From Welwitschia mirabilis (taxonomy: Eukaryota; Gnetophyta; Gnetopsida; Welwitschiales): a stretch of DNA of 39,152 bases. The stretch covers positions 132,493,428-132,532,579 of the forward strand of contig JBOZIK010000001.1 of the NCBI GenBank assembly GCA_051453625.1. Reading direction: 5' to 3'. Under the pieces are notes generated by a model that was not told the origin of the DNA, made no database searches, and saw only the letters and a list, made by a program, of their open reading frames with translations. The position numbers and the translations under genes were made by a program. Shown in pieces: positions 10,649 through 21,235 of this stretch (its first letter is position 1; every line of letters starts with the position of its first letter).

Positions 10649-11240
10649 TTAATTAATTTGATCATCATAAATCACATGCTCATTTGGATTTATCTCTCTT
10701 TCTTTAAGTGGATGATGTTGTAGGAATAAAGTTGGTTTGAAATTGCTTTCAATGTTCATTTCATAATCACCTAAATATTTCTTAGCTACATCAAAGACTC
10801 TAAGTGAAGACATTATATTTCCAAAGTAACATTTCATTGTTCTTACTCTTGAATCAATGATATAGTAGGCTATTTCACAAAAGGCTCTACCTAGAAGTAA
10901 ATGATATTTTCTATTATACTCAACTTATATGATGATTACATCTATGGAGTAGAAAGCCTCTTCAATTTGAATTGCCAAATCTTTAATGTCACCTAATGGT
11001 TTCTTAACTAATGTATCTTCTAATTCTAAGACAACTGAAGTAGGCTCTATTCTATCCTCCAAACTAAGTCTCTTACAAATATGAAGTGGCATAATGTTAA
11101 CACTCACTCTAATGTTTATTAAAGCTTTTTTAATCTTTTTGTTTCCCTCTATAGTAACATTTACCATAGCTACTCTGGATCTTTAAATTTAGATAATTTT
11201 TGTAATATTATATTTGTGAGGAATTGAGTAAGAAAGATCT
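10649..11240 (-). pseudogene. Ath-2 aspartic protease pseudogene
   Basis: Homologous to the Ath-1 protease. The minus-strand reading gives ALINIRVSVNIMPLHICKRL, KKPLGDIKDLAIQIEEAFYS, a stop near 10925, then YHLLLGRAF and a tail with NFKPTLFLQHHP that matches TLFLQHCP in Ath-1. The active site is N-I-R-V where relatives have D-x-G-A; every change fits a single transition. The mutations differ from those in Ath-1, so the two copies died independently after transposition. It would have matured Gag. Nonfunctional. Confidence 0.8.
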
Positions 11241-13029
11241 TACTAGGGATAACTTATTTTTATTTTCTTCTTATTAGTATTTCCATAATTTTGAGTACCT
11301 TGGGCCTTTTTGTAAAACTTTCCAAAAGGATAAGTTTATACTCAAGTTTTTTATCAAGGCTTTTAAATAATTATTGTAGGTTGAATTGTTGTTAAGCCTA
11401 TCAAGCCAAGGACTGATTTGTTGAGAAGGATTTTTCTTTTTCTTTTTGTCAAGAGAAGGGAAGTTCTAATCTTCTAATATCTCTATGCCCTTTTTATCTT
11501 CTTCTTCTTTATTTCTAAAGTTGTTTTGGGAGGTGGAAGGTTAATTTAGAGGAGGGTTTGTTTCTTGTCTACTTCTTATCACAACCTTATAATCTTTTCT
11601 TAGTTCATTTGGGTTTAGTAAAGGTTGTATTACTAAATTCCCTTGAGGACTTTTATTTTTTTAGAATTGTTTATTAAAATATGTTTATCGTATTTTCTAT
11701 ATTGGCATTTGTTCTTCTAAGTTTATCTGTAAGGTTTGTGAGTTGATCATTTGCAAATTGAAAGTTTGATGGTCCTGGTTGAGAGTTTAAGTTTTCAAAT
11801 CAGTTTCTAAAAGCTTGAGAATTATTTTGGAAATGAGTGTTCAATCTTGGTTGTACCTCATTTTAGTTTTAAACATTTTGAGATGGTTGGTTAAAAGCAC
11901 AAACTTCTTCACATATTTTTTCTTTGTATATTGGCAAAAGAGGATAGTTTTCAATGTCATGATAATTATCCTTTAATAAATCACAAGTTTGCATAACATT
12001 TTTTTCTATTATTGTTTTAGCATCTAAGATCATTTTTGCATACTTCTCCAAGGTTATTGTAAAACCTCTTATGGAATTTGTAGGACTAGTTTCTACCTAT
12101 TTTTATTGTTTAACATCATCTAAAGCATTGATTAGTTGATCTACATTTGGATTTTCTTTAGGAGTTAACCAAGTTTTGACTTACATCCATAAGTTCTTTT
12201 AATTTTGTCTAGGCATCATCTAGTATAAGGTTCATGAGGTTTTCTCCACAAGAAAAATGTACAAGTTTTTTCATGTATGGAACTAGCCCATTATAGAAGT
12301 AGTATGTAAGTTCTGTTGATGAAAAAGAATCTACTAGATTAGAATAACAGGCTATAAAGAAATGCTTACATGTGCAAGCATAGTCTTTATTTGGTTTTTA
12401 TTGAAAATTCACTACCTTATTTTTTTCTTTTTTTATAGTTTCTTTACTCATAAATCTCTTTACAAAGGTTTCTTGGACTTGATCCCATGTTTTTAAGCTT
12501 TTGTGAGGTATAGTTTTTAGATAATTTTTTGCTCTACACTTTAATGTCATGGGAAATATTATCGTATATATTCTATTACTAATTTTTTTCTTTCCATTTC
12601 CTAAAGTGAGGGTTAGTTATTCAATGTTTACTATCTGTTGAAGAGGATCCTCATTATCTTCTCCATTAAAAGTTGGATAGGCATTTAAATTTTTAAGCTC
12701 AACATCATTCCCTAGGGGTAGATCAAAATAAGTTGGAATTTCTCATTTTTTATTGGCTAACAACTCTCTAAGGCTGAGGTTTTCATTAGAGGTAAAAGAT
12801 CCTATGACTTGTTTTTACTTGCAGTAGGCACTTGACATTGTGAATTGTCTTCTCCTTCTATAGGATTTTTGTAAAGAGAATCGGACTTAGAAAAAATAAA
12901 TTTGGAAAGAGGTTTTAGTGCATCTTGAGATCAATTTTCCAATTCATTTTCTATATTTACTAGTCTTTCTTTAATATTCTTTTTTATCAATAGTCTTTCT
13001 CTCTGATATTTCTTCTTAAGATCGATCAT
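11241..13029 (-). pseudogene. gag: Ath-2 gag pseudogene
   Basis: Reads from a likely ATG at 13029 (MIDLKKKYQRERLLIKKN), through LRELL, FDLPLGNDVELKNLNAYP, NEDPLQQI, IIFPMTLK, SLKTWDQVQETFVKRFM and LTYYFYNGL, all parallel to Ath-1 gag. The copy is better preserved at the N-terminus than Ath-1 and helps fix the Ath-1 start. At one site the copies are reciprocal: Ath-1 has stop-Gln where Ath-2 has Gln-stop (near 12400), which supports CAA-to-TAA decay after divergence. The C-terminal half (11241-12000) is scrambled by several stops and frameshifts. Confidence 0.78.
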
Positions 13030-13496
13030 ATTATAGTATCCTGTAAAGAGCAAATAATAGAAAATAAGATCAAAAACAACAAATCATTATCCTATCTATC
13101 ATTAGAATGATAGAAGGGACAACACATGCAAAAACTAGAAAAACAAAAATAGAGCAAAAATTAAAATAGAAAGCAGAAAATTCAGAGAATAGAGCTATCA
13201 TCCTCCTAGTCATCTAGACATCACAAGAGATGACATAAACTAATTTATTTTAAAAAAACCATAATCCAAAAATGAAACTGAGAACTAAAATCATACACTG
13301 TTGTCCTGTCCATTATGGGGATGACAGAGGGGATGACAACAAATTTTGACATAAAATAGAAATAAAAAAAAAATTAAAATACTACATAAAAAATGTATAT
13401 CTCCTAATAAAATACAATGTTGCATAGATAAATAACTGAATAGAGGTTCGATATACTCATCCAAATGACAACAAACCTTGTACTTCTCAATAGCCT
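13030..13496 (-). other. Ath-2 leader with three inverted-repeat motifs
   Basis: Untranslated region between PBS and gag. Imperfect TCATCC...GGATGAC-type palindromes occur at about 13081-13120, 13195-13240 and 13300-13350. The last has long arms (TTGTCCTGTCCAT / ATGGGGATGACAGAGGGGATGACAA). The minus-strand open frame across 13291-13572 spans the leader and LTR end and is not considered a gene. Confidence 0.55.
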
Positions 13497-13514
13497 TTCC
13501 TAAAAAGAGCATCA
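13497..13514 (-). promoter_or_regulatory. Ath-2 primer binding site, degraded tRNA-Asp type
   Basis: Minus strand TGATGCTCTTTTTAGGAA, at the same six-base offset from the LTR end as in Ath-1. About 9 of 18 positions match the tRNA-Asp complement. It is identified mainly by position and by alignment with the Ath-1 PBS flanks (CAAAAAATTGA before, GGAAAGGCTA after). Confidence 0.5.
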
Positions 13515-13520
13515 ATTTTT

Positions 13521-14595
13521 TGTGATGTGTATTTATGCAAGTTTTTACATTCAAAGATATCCTATCATTCATAATTAAAATAGATATTTTACATAATACA
13601 TCACTCTAGTATGAGTGGAAGTAGACCCAAAATGCTGTATTTACATTGAAAACTATGAGATAAGACTTAGGTTGCTTTGCAAAATGGAATAGGAACTAGA
13701 AATAAATAATAATATGGGGAAGTAAAGGAACATAATGCAAATGTAAAGTGCAACTAATCTATATGAATGCAAAATGAACTAAAACTACTTTCTTTTAGCA
13801 TTAACAAAGCCTACACTTAATAATCTATATCATCTAAGAAATTATCACCAGATCAAGGGCAACATAGACTATAAGGATCATCAAAAAATCTACAATGAAA
13901 ATATAAAAGCAAAATAAGGTTTATATTAAGAAAGAGTAACAAGCATCTTAATTACAAAATAGTTGGATCTCAATGGAGTATACACAACCCTCCATCAAGT
14001 GCACATCTTTCTACAATACTTAAGATGGGTCTTTCATCTTTTGATCTCTTATCACAAGAATTTTTGGTGCAATGAAGATGGAAAGAAGAGTTAAAGGAAG
14101 GGCTTATTTATAAGAAAATATAGCAAAAAAAGACAAACAATAGGTATGATCAAGTGTTCTTATAAATGAAATGGATGAAATGATTAAGGGTAGCTGTCAG
14201 AGTCAGTTACATATCAGTGTCATCCAGACTATTATTCAAATGGCAAGGGGAATGACAGCGTATTACAAAACATAACTTAGAATGATGACTCAGTAATGAT
14301 TCAATAGTCCACATCAGTAGTCATTGTCCTACCTATTGTAGGAACGACGGAGGGGATGATGGTCTTCTTTAATCATTTTCTTGAAGAGAAACTAGTAGTT
14401 TTGTTAGTAATCCTTCTCCAAAGCTTTGTGCATTAGAATGTGCTTTTAATACATCAAATTTGGGTAAGAATTGCACATTTCCAATATTCCCTATTAAATC
14501 TCCAAAATCCTTAGAATTTCACTTAAACCTATATAAAAGTCCTATAAAACAACTCATAAAACCCTATCAAATAATCATAAATTAGTAGTGCAACA
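13521..14595 (-). repeat. Ath-2 5' LTR
   Basis: 1,075 bp, beginning on the minus strand with TGTTGCACTACTAAT and ending ...CACATCACA next to the PBS. Direct-repeat partner of 5744-6750. A minus-strand TATAAATA box lies at 14105-14112, inside CTTATAAATAAGCCC. TCATC/GATGAC motifs occur at 14218-14262 and 14314-14362. Confidence 0.8.
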
Positions 14596-15479
14596 CCCTC
14601 ACAACTTACCAAGTAATAAGAAACATAGACTATCCTATCCTAAGTTAAACATAATGAAAGAAATTCATATTTAACCATAGTGGAGAATCCAGAATTATGG
14701 ATTATTTTTGAAAAATAGAGTATTAAGTTAAAGTTATGAAGATTACCATTAAGTACTTGATATATTGAAGGAAATTATAGTAGTATTTCAAAGTAATACT
14801 TCTTTAATTTTAGTATCTCCTCTTCAAATAAGTTATCTAAATAATCAAAAATTATAATGAAAAGGAAATCTCAACTACCAACCAAGAGTGTTATATCTAC
14901 AAAATTCATATAAACTTAAATTACAAATAAAATCATAGATCATTATCTAAGATGTAAAAAAACAAATGTAAGTACAAAATATTTACAAACATGAAAAGGA
15001 TTCTTATTAATTTTTTTAGAATGATAAATAAAGTCTACCCTTATAATGAGAGAAACTTCTACTAATAAACGTTATGAATGAACATGTTTACTAATGGTAA
15101 AAGTTATAACAAATCTATAAATAATGCAAATCAACTTTAAAAAGTAAAACAAAATTTTTCTAAATACTAAAATACATGAGAAAAAATACACAAATAATTC
15201 AATTCAACACAATACCCTATAACCATGAAAACAATACCCAAAAAAGTCTTAATGTTCTTATATCTCTAATAGAGCTAGTAAATAGACCGTCATTTCCTAA
15301 ATGATTAAAGGAAGATAACTTTGATAAGGAAGAACTAAATAAGATATTTAAAGTGGAAAAATTTAGAATACCTCTTCAAAGGATATCCTTTTATATTTTA
15401 AATGAATTATAGATTTCTTCTCTTAAAACAAATAGAAATTTATTTCTAAACAAATTTATTTAGCTAAAAACATTATACA

Positions 15480-15930
15480 AATGATGAATAAGAACATACC
15501 ACCTAAATACAAAGATCCAATTTCACCTCCTATCCTAGTAATTATTAATAAAAAAAATAGTATCTCATGCATGGGTTAATGTAGGTGCAACATGCATTGG
15601 TTAATGTAGGTACAACTATTAACATTAGGAATTCATATCTTTATGAAAGCTTAGATCTAACAAAATTATGAAGAAATAATATAGCTCTATCATTAGCTAA
15701 TGGATCAATAGTAATTTATTAGAAATATTTGAAAATTTATTATTATAAGTTAGCTAAGAAATATATCCTACAAACTTAGTAATTCTTAAAATTACTAAAA
15801 AATTATTTCTAATCATTCTAGAAAGGCCTTAGTTATCCACTATAGATCTATTAATAAACAATTACACTAGTTAGTTTAATTTATATTTGTCAATCTTAAA
15901 ATCAATATGAATATTTTTAATCTAACATAA
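15480..15930 (+). pseudogene. Gypsy-C aspartic protease pseudogene
   Basis: After NIPPKYKDPISPP (related to the KYKDPGS lead-in of Ty3 proteases) come HALVNVGTTINIRN, LANGSIV, then in another frame PTNLVILKITKKL and IILERP-stop-LST. These correspond to the active site, the flap and the LILGRPFLST segment. The catalytic Asp is replaced by Asn (GAT to AAT). A 25-bp duplication copies the active-site codons, and at least one further frameshift and several stops separate the blocks. Nonfunctional. Confidence 0.6.
15566..15615 (+). repeat. 25-bp tandem duplication in the Gypsy-C protease active site
   Basis: Two adjacent units, starting CATGCATGGGTTAATGTAGG and CATGCATTGGTTAATGTAGG, differ at two positions. 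Each encodes the VNVG active-site core in some frame. The odd length shifts the reading frame between copies. Confidence 0.85.
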
Positions 15931-16180
15931 CCTAAGAAAGAATAATGAAGTAAATAATAACTAATATTTTTGAATGCTTTATCTTGATAATTTTTCATAA
16001 GAAATCCTTTTCAATTAATTTTAAAAAATAAATACAAACATCTATTAAGTATAGATGAACAAAATGATGAGATAACCATTATAGGAAAATCATTACTCTT
16101 TGGACCACTAATAAGTCAATAAATTACAAACTTAAGAACTTACCACTAGTTATAAAATACATCTTAATGGATGAGAAAGT

Positions 16181-17252
16181 TGTAAGGCATAGATATCCTA
16201 AAGGGAGCGGTAAATAGCATAGTAAAGATAATTTTTGCAATTTAAAAGATTAATACTATGTTTACATAAAGCAACTTATCACATAATTAAATAATAGCTA
16301 AACGTACTTTGATATTAGGAGATAATTTAAGTAATTAATAATGTAAGAACAATTTATAATTAGATAATTAACTAGGTAAAGTTAAATAACCATAAGATAT
16401 TGTAAATAATCTTGTTTCTTATTATTGCCTATGTAGCCTTTAACTACACATCCAGTGAAACTCTACTTACTAGCTTTAAGAATAATCTAATTCTCTTGCT
16501 TATTATTATAATTGAGTATAGAAAAAGATATGAAAGAATTGAAGTATAACTAATAGATGATAAGATGTATGTTAAAGAACAATGTAAAAGTTACAAAAGA
16601 TATTAATGGATACAATAGCCAAATTATTTATAAAAGAATGTTTACAGTAGTTGTAGGGTGAATGAACCAAAAGATATAACTATTAAAGCTTTAAAAATAT
16701 CTAGTTAACTTCCCTAGATAAAGTTTCAATAGTTATCAATATTTCACAATGGTTATTTTCCTATTAACTAATAGACTGACAGTTAACTAGTTTAAGTTAG
16801 TAGTTGACTCATTTTCTTATATTAAGATTTTGTAAAGTAAGCTATGCTAGGTAGTCAATCCTTAAACTAGATTTAATTAATAACATAAACTATGATATGT
16901 CTTCATAGACTAGTGGTCATCTATTTTGAAGTATCAGTTAATCTCTAAGTGATTGACCATCTCATGCTAACTGATTAACCCCCTATAAAAAATATAACTT
17001 TTTATTATTAATCTATAGTAAAACTCTTAGAGAATACTATTCAATTACTTAAACAATTTTCACTAGTTTAGCTATCTTAAAGGTCTATTTTCACTTGAAA
17101 TTAAATCCATCTTATTCATGTGTTACTTATGATCAATCATATGGTTCAAATTTGTTCTTAAGTCATTCAATTTAGCCTACAAACAACTTTATTTCATTAG
17201 TATCTTGGATAGTACTTAGTATGTCATTAATAGATAACTAAAAGATGCAACA
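16181..17252 (-). repeat. Copia-A 3' LTR
   Basis: Edges were chosen as TGTTGCATC (minus strand) right after a purine tract and ...CTATGCCTTACA before the resumption of Gypsy-C coding sequence. The terminal stretch CTATTTACCGCTCCCTTTAGG resembles the CTATTCACCCCCCTCTAGG ending common in plant copia LTRs. A minus-strand TATAAATA lies at 16625-16632. Repeats of GTTAACTAG/GTCAACTA type fill the U3. No partner LTR is in the window, so the edges are inferred. Confidence 0.65.
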
Positions 17253-17270
17253 ATATCCTCTTTTATTATT
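17253..17270 (-). promoter_or_regulatory. Copia-A polypurine tract
   Basis: Minus strand AATAAAAGAGGATAT immediately before TGTTGC. It is a degenerate form of the AAAGGGGGAGAT tract common before copia 3' LTRs. A GGGGAAGCATCCCCTTAGGAGG segment about 75 bp upstream (minus sense) is also typical of the 3' untranslated region in these elements. Confidence 0.55.
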
Positions 17271-17899
17271 AATAACAAATAAATCAAAAGTTATTAAATC
17301 TTACTATGTTAGTGCTCCTCCTAAGGGGATGCTTCCCCTAAATATATGTCTAATACATAATAAGTTGTAAAAGACTATAACTTAAAAAGAATAAGGAACA
17401 AATAAAATATAAAAAAAGTAAGATATTATCTTGATAGTGTGCTAATACTATCATCAATGATATGATCTATTAAATTCTATTTTATTACAAGATAATATAT
17501 ATATTATCAGAAATAAAAACAACCAGTAATGTACATATAAAAATATATGTTTAGCATATTTAAAGCATAAGAAATTATTTTAAAGCATAACTATTAACTG
17601 TCTATCTAGGTTTTCTATCCTTTGTCATTAATGATAAGGTATCTTTATAATGGAAACATAAATAAAAACTAATAACTGAAAAAAGAGGCATTAAATACTA
17701 ATTAAAATCACTTGTGTATGAGATGTGGTGATAAGAATGATGACTGATGATGCCCTGAGATAATCCTATAGGAGAATGTTATGTAGACATCATGGTTGAA
17801 GATAAAGTAGGCATCAATGAAGTAGACCTCTAAGGAGTAGGGAAACCACTATAGCTAAACCTATGTCACATGTGATAAAATGGTTTACAAAGTCCCCAT
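17271..17899 (-). other. Copia-A 3' untranslated region
   Basis: AT-rich, with a TCATTAATGACAAAGGA segment near 17620-17640 similar to the GTCATTGATGACAAAG motif found upstream of copia PPTs. No coding signal is seen. Confidence 0.45.
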
Positions 17900-19250
17900 T
17901 ATAATGAAGAATTTTCCCTATGGAAAGTAGTTCTAAGTGGATTCAAAGGGTCTTAGTCCACCTAGTAGGTGATGTAGTACCTCTTAAGATGTTCTTTTCT
18001 CCTTATTATCTAATTATTCTTCATCTTTGGACTTCTCAGAATCCTCTTATTCGTCTATGAATTCCTCCTTTATGTTCTCTTCTTCTAGTTTCTTATCAAC
18101 CTCTTCCTCTTTAGGCTTCTCTAACTCTTTCTTCTCCTTTTCATCTAAGTTTAAATAGACTATTGGAGGAATAGGTATGACGTCAGAGAGTAATAAGATA
18201 AAGGTAAAGGATGGTATAATGTTTTAAGCACTTGGTTTAATCTCTTCATCTTCTTAAGAAGGTATAACATCTACTATTAAGACTTCTCCTACTCATACAT
18301 CTTGGTATGAAGAAGATCCATCATAGGATCTATAATTATCTGAAGTAGATGGCATACAAATGAGATTTTAATGTAGAATCATGTAAAAACCTTGTACTTC
18401 TACAATGAGAAGATCTTCACATAGGACTATCATTAAAAATATGCATATGTACTAGTGTAGAGTAATTATGAAATTGTGATGGCTTAGAGATGATAACCTT
18501 ATACTATAGCAGAGAAATGAAGAATTGATGATACAATTTTATAGTCATGTTATCATATTGAAGAGTCATGTGCTTCATACTAAATGATGTAAATAACAAA
18601 AATTAAAAATAACTAGAGGTGCATCTATATTCTACTCAGAGTAGAGATAAGGTAAAAACATGAGCTATAAAGAGTTATATCATCCATGTGTCTACCAAGA
18701 GGTAGAAGAATGTAATTAAAAGGTAAGTGTAGGATATGATATAAAGCTATTAATTGTTTAGCTATAAACAGGTTATAAGATTCCCAATTAAACTTAACAC
18801 CACATAGATCCGAAGCATGTTAAAAGTTCTATGTATAATCTAAGCTTTTAAATAGTAGATTAGAGACACCACCTTAAGGGATATGAAGAATTCATGTAAT
18901 GGTATCTAGTATTATTCTAAAATATATTATAGAGATCATGCCCTTTAGAACTAAGTCTCTGATGAAGATGATCTTTACATTAGCATATAATAGACTAATA
19001 ACCTATATAATTACTTTTGATTAAGGGGTAAGCAAAGGTTTCACTCTTGATACTCAAATATGTGCTCAACTAAGAGGAAAAGATGTTTAAAGATGGACAT
19101 ATGAATTTCCATTTCCCTAAGAATAGTCTATTATTTAAAGTTTATGCCAAATCACATTTGACATATCTATTCATTCGATCAAATAAATCAACCTATCTAG
19201 AGATGGAAACCTTAGCCTCCTTATTCTTTGCAACATGAAAGAGCTTAAGA
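17900..19250 (-). pseudogene. Extra ORF between Copia-A pol and 3' LTR: plant-transposon-protein-like domain plus Lys/Glu-rich tail
   Basis: The minus strand, over several frames, reads LLYANVKIIFIRDLVLKGM (about 18990-18930), NWESYNLFIAKQLIALYHIL, ILLPLGRHMDDITLYS and FYLISTLSRI (18800-18600). These resemble the 'putative plant transposon protein' domain, in which a FYxN...V+G segment is followed by RxLHHxxxxIxLPRxGxxDxVS and a hydrophobic stretch. A Lys/Glu-rich tail follows at about 18150-18045 (EKEKKELEKPKEEE). It is in the sense orientation of Copia-A, about 1 kb after RNase H, where envelope-like or additional ORFs sit in some plant retrotransposons. Stops and frameshifts are frequent, so the family call is tentative. 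A separate nested fragment is possible. Confidence 0.42.
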
Positions 19251-20279
19251 GCCATATGTAATCAAAGCATACTATTAAAACCATTGAGTAAATAAGAATA
19301 GGAAATAAGCATACAATAGGTAAGAATAGAAAATAAGAAATGATATGAAATAATAGGAAATAAGCATATATCATGATGATGAGAAAGTAAGAAATGAGAC
19401 AAATATAAATCCCCTTAAAAATGTGCATTTGTTCATAATATAATCAGTGAGAAGTCTATAAATGCATAAAATTTTAAAAAACATGATATGAAGTAATTTT
19501 TCTATCTTTGAATAAAAGATTAAACAAATAATGAATAGCTAATTGAACTCACTCAAATAAACATTAAATTCAAAGAGAAGTTATAAAATCATTTAAAAAT
19601 CAATACATCATTAAAAAAATTAAATAATTGCTTTAGAATTCATAAAATAAAGCTAAAATCATGTAAAAGTACCTTAATATAGGCTAGAGAAGATACAATA
19701 GGTAAGAAACATAACTAGAAGTAGTAAGAACAACATTAAGTAAGCATGAGAGAAAGGAAAAATTGGAAATTAGAAAGAAAATTTGATCAAACCTATAAAA
19801 ATTTAAATGGAGAAATGACTTAAAATAACTTCAAGAAAATGGGAGAAATCTAGAAAATAAAGATAATAAAGAAAAATAAAGATAACAAATGAATATCCAT
19901 TGTACAAATTTAAAGAAACATGCAGGTTACATAGTAATTAATTGACTATTAGTATTAAGTAGTTGATTATCTTAAGAATGAAAAGAACAATTTATAAAAA
20001 GGTAATTAACATTTTATAAATATGAGCTAACCATCATGATTGACTCTTAATTTAGTAGGTTAGTTTTCCAAGGTCTAGTAAGGACATATACTAATTTTAT
20101 CAACCTAAAAGTTCATCTACCTTGGTTAATTATTTATAATATCTAGTCAACTTCCTTGGATAGAAAAAGAAAAATATAAAATAGGATAAAATTCAACTTT
20201 TAAAAAAACATTATTAGGATAAATTTTTAGAACATTAAGAAAGATAAACTAGAGGATAAGGAGAAAGTTATAGAATAAG
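19251..20279 (-). other. Copia-A region between RNase H and the extra ORF
   Basis: About 1 kb without recognisable protein similarity. A hydrophobic open frame at 19171-19428 (minus) is low-complexity. A segment at 20145-20172 (ATATCTAGTCAACTTCC) closely repeats a segment of the LTR U3 at 16700-16727. Confidence 0.4.
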
Positions 20280-21235
20280 AAAAAAGATTAAAGGATTTAA
20301 GAACAACAGTATAAATTCAAGGATTTATAAAGAGAGGTGAAACATTTTTGAGAAAATGGTTTTGTTAAAATTTCATCTGATTAATGGTTAGTAGAAACAT
20401 ATTTAAATCTAATATATTTGGTATTAATGTTATCTCTAATTAAATGGTTATGGATGTCAATATGTTTGATTCTTGAGTGAAGCACAAGGTTCTTGGATAT
20501 GTTTATGGCATTAGAATTATCATTGAAAATTAGTGTATTGGATGCACAAATATCAAGATCCTGTAAGGCATGATAAATTCATGAGACTTGAGTAACACAA
20601 CTATTAGCTTTTACTTATTTATATTTAGTAGGAAAGAATGCTATGAAAGTTTATTTCTTAGAAGCCCAACTAACTAAACGTGATTCTAAAAAACCACAAT
20701 AACTAATAGTTCTCTTCCTATCATGCTTAGAACTAGCTCATTTAGCATTACAAAATGTAGATAAATTAAAAGTAGTATCTTTAGAAAACCAAATTTCATA
20801 GTTTAGGATCCCTTTTACATACCTAATAATTTACTAAATAGTTTTAAGATGAGATTCTTTGGGTTTGGACTAGTACCTAGTACATAATCCTACCAAAAAT
20901 GTGATGTAGGACGTACTTCCTATCAAGTAAAATAGGATCCCAATCATGCTTCTATGTATCTTTGTATTAACATCATTTTCATTTTCATCTACATTAATAT
21001 TGTTAGTGGTTCCTATTAGCATAGATGTTAGTTTGTAGTATTATAGTTTAAATTTCTTTATAGTATTACCTATAAATTTTTATTTGGATAAAAATAAACC
21101 ATCCCCTCTTTGCTTGATTTATGATCTAAAAAAACTTTATAGCTTACCGAGATGGATAATTTTAAAATAACTAGTTATAAATTTGGCAAACTCATAAGAC
21201 ATAAAATCTAAGTAAAAAATCAAAATTGATATTTT
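20280..21235 (-). pseudogene. pol: Copia-A RT C-terminus and RNase H pseudogene
   Basis: Minus strand order: YEFAKFITSYFKIIHLGKL (21205-21150), DVNTKIHRSMIGILFYLIGS, GLCTRY then SKPKESHLKTI, and YVKGILNYEIWFSKDT, all standard for the C-terminal copia RT. RNase H follows: HDRKRTISYCGFLESRLVSW, NSNAINISKNLVLHSRIKHI, HNHLIRDN and SDEILTKPFSQK. Reverse transcriptase and RNase H would make and process the cDNA. The YVDD catalytic loop is missing: the sequence passes from ILIFYLD to YEFAKF with about 10-15 residues gone. Several stops and frameshifts. Joined to 25596-26362 before the Copia-B insertion. Confidence 0.8.
21231..21235. repeat. Copia-B target-site duplication, left copy (ATTTT)
   Basis: ATTTT immediately left of the LTR start TG at 21236. 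It is identical to 25591-25595 immediately right of the other LTR. Confidence 0.8.

Larger units (their letters stand above)
5744..14595 (-). mobile_element. Ath-2: non-autonomous Athila/Tat-type Ty3 element, with a duplicated 3' end
   Basis: Reading on the minus strand: 5' LTR (14595 to 13521), PBS, leader, gag, protease, long noncoding 3' region, PPT and LTR head (8270 to 8008), a 100-N gap, then a second copy of the 3' noncoding region, PPT and LTR (7907 to 5744). Direct repeats 5752-6750 and 13583-14595 match at about 83-85% by eye, indicating an old insertion. As in Ath-1 there is no RT, RNase H or integrase. The 5744-7907 block could instead be the tail of a third copy (Ath-3); the gap prevents a decision. 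The TSD cannot be checked because Ath-1 abuts the left end. Confidence 0.72.
14596..16180 (+). mobile_element. Gypsy-C: Ty3 element remnant, gag end through protease-RT linker
   Basis: Plus-strand remnant squeezed between the Ath-2 5' LTR and the Copia-A 3' LTR. 14596-15200 is AT-rich with no convincing coding match. From about 15230 frames read NFDKEELNKIF and FRIPLQRISFYIL, resembling the acidic linker before the protease in Tat-type polyproteins. The protease follows. Around 16110-16170 KLKNLPLVIKYILMDE resembles the KPLPxxLKYAxL segment that precedes RT. The RT itself should lie on the far side of Copia-A, outside the window. This is the oldest layer of the nest. Confidence 0.6.

Noticed and set aside
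19171-19428. 85-residue hydrophobic frame, possible membrane protein
   Set aside because: AT-rich codons give Ile/Leu/Phe/Tyr by default. There is no charged topology pattern or homologous frame. Its last ~20 residues may belong to the extra-ORF remnant.
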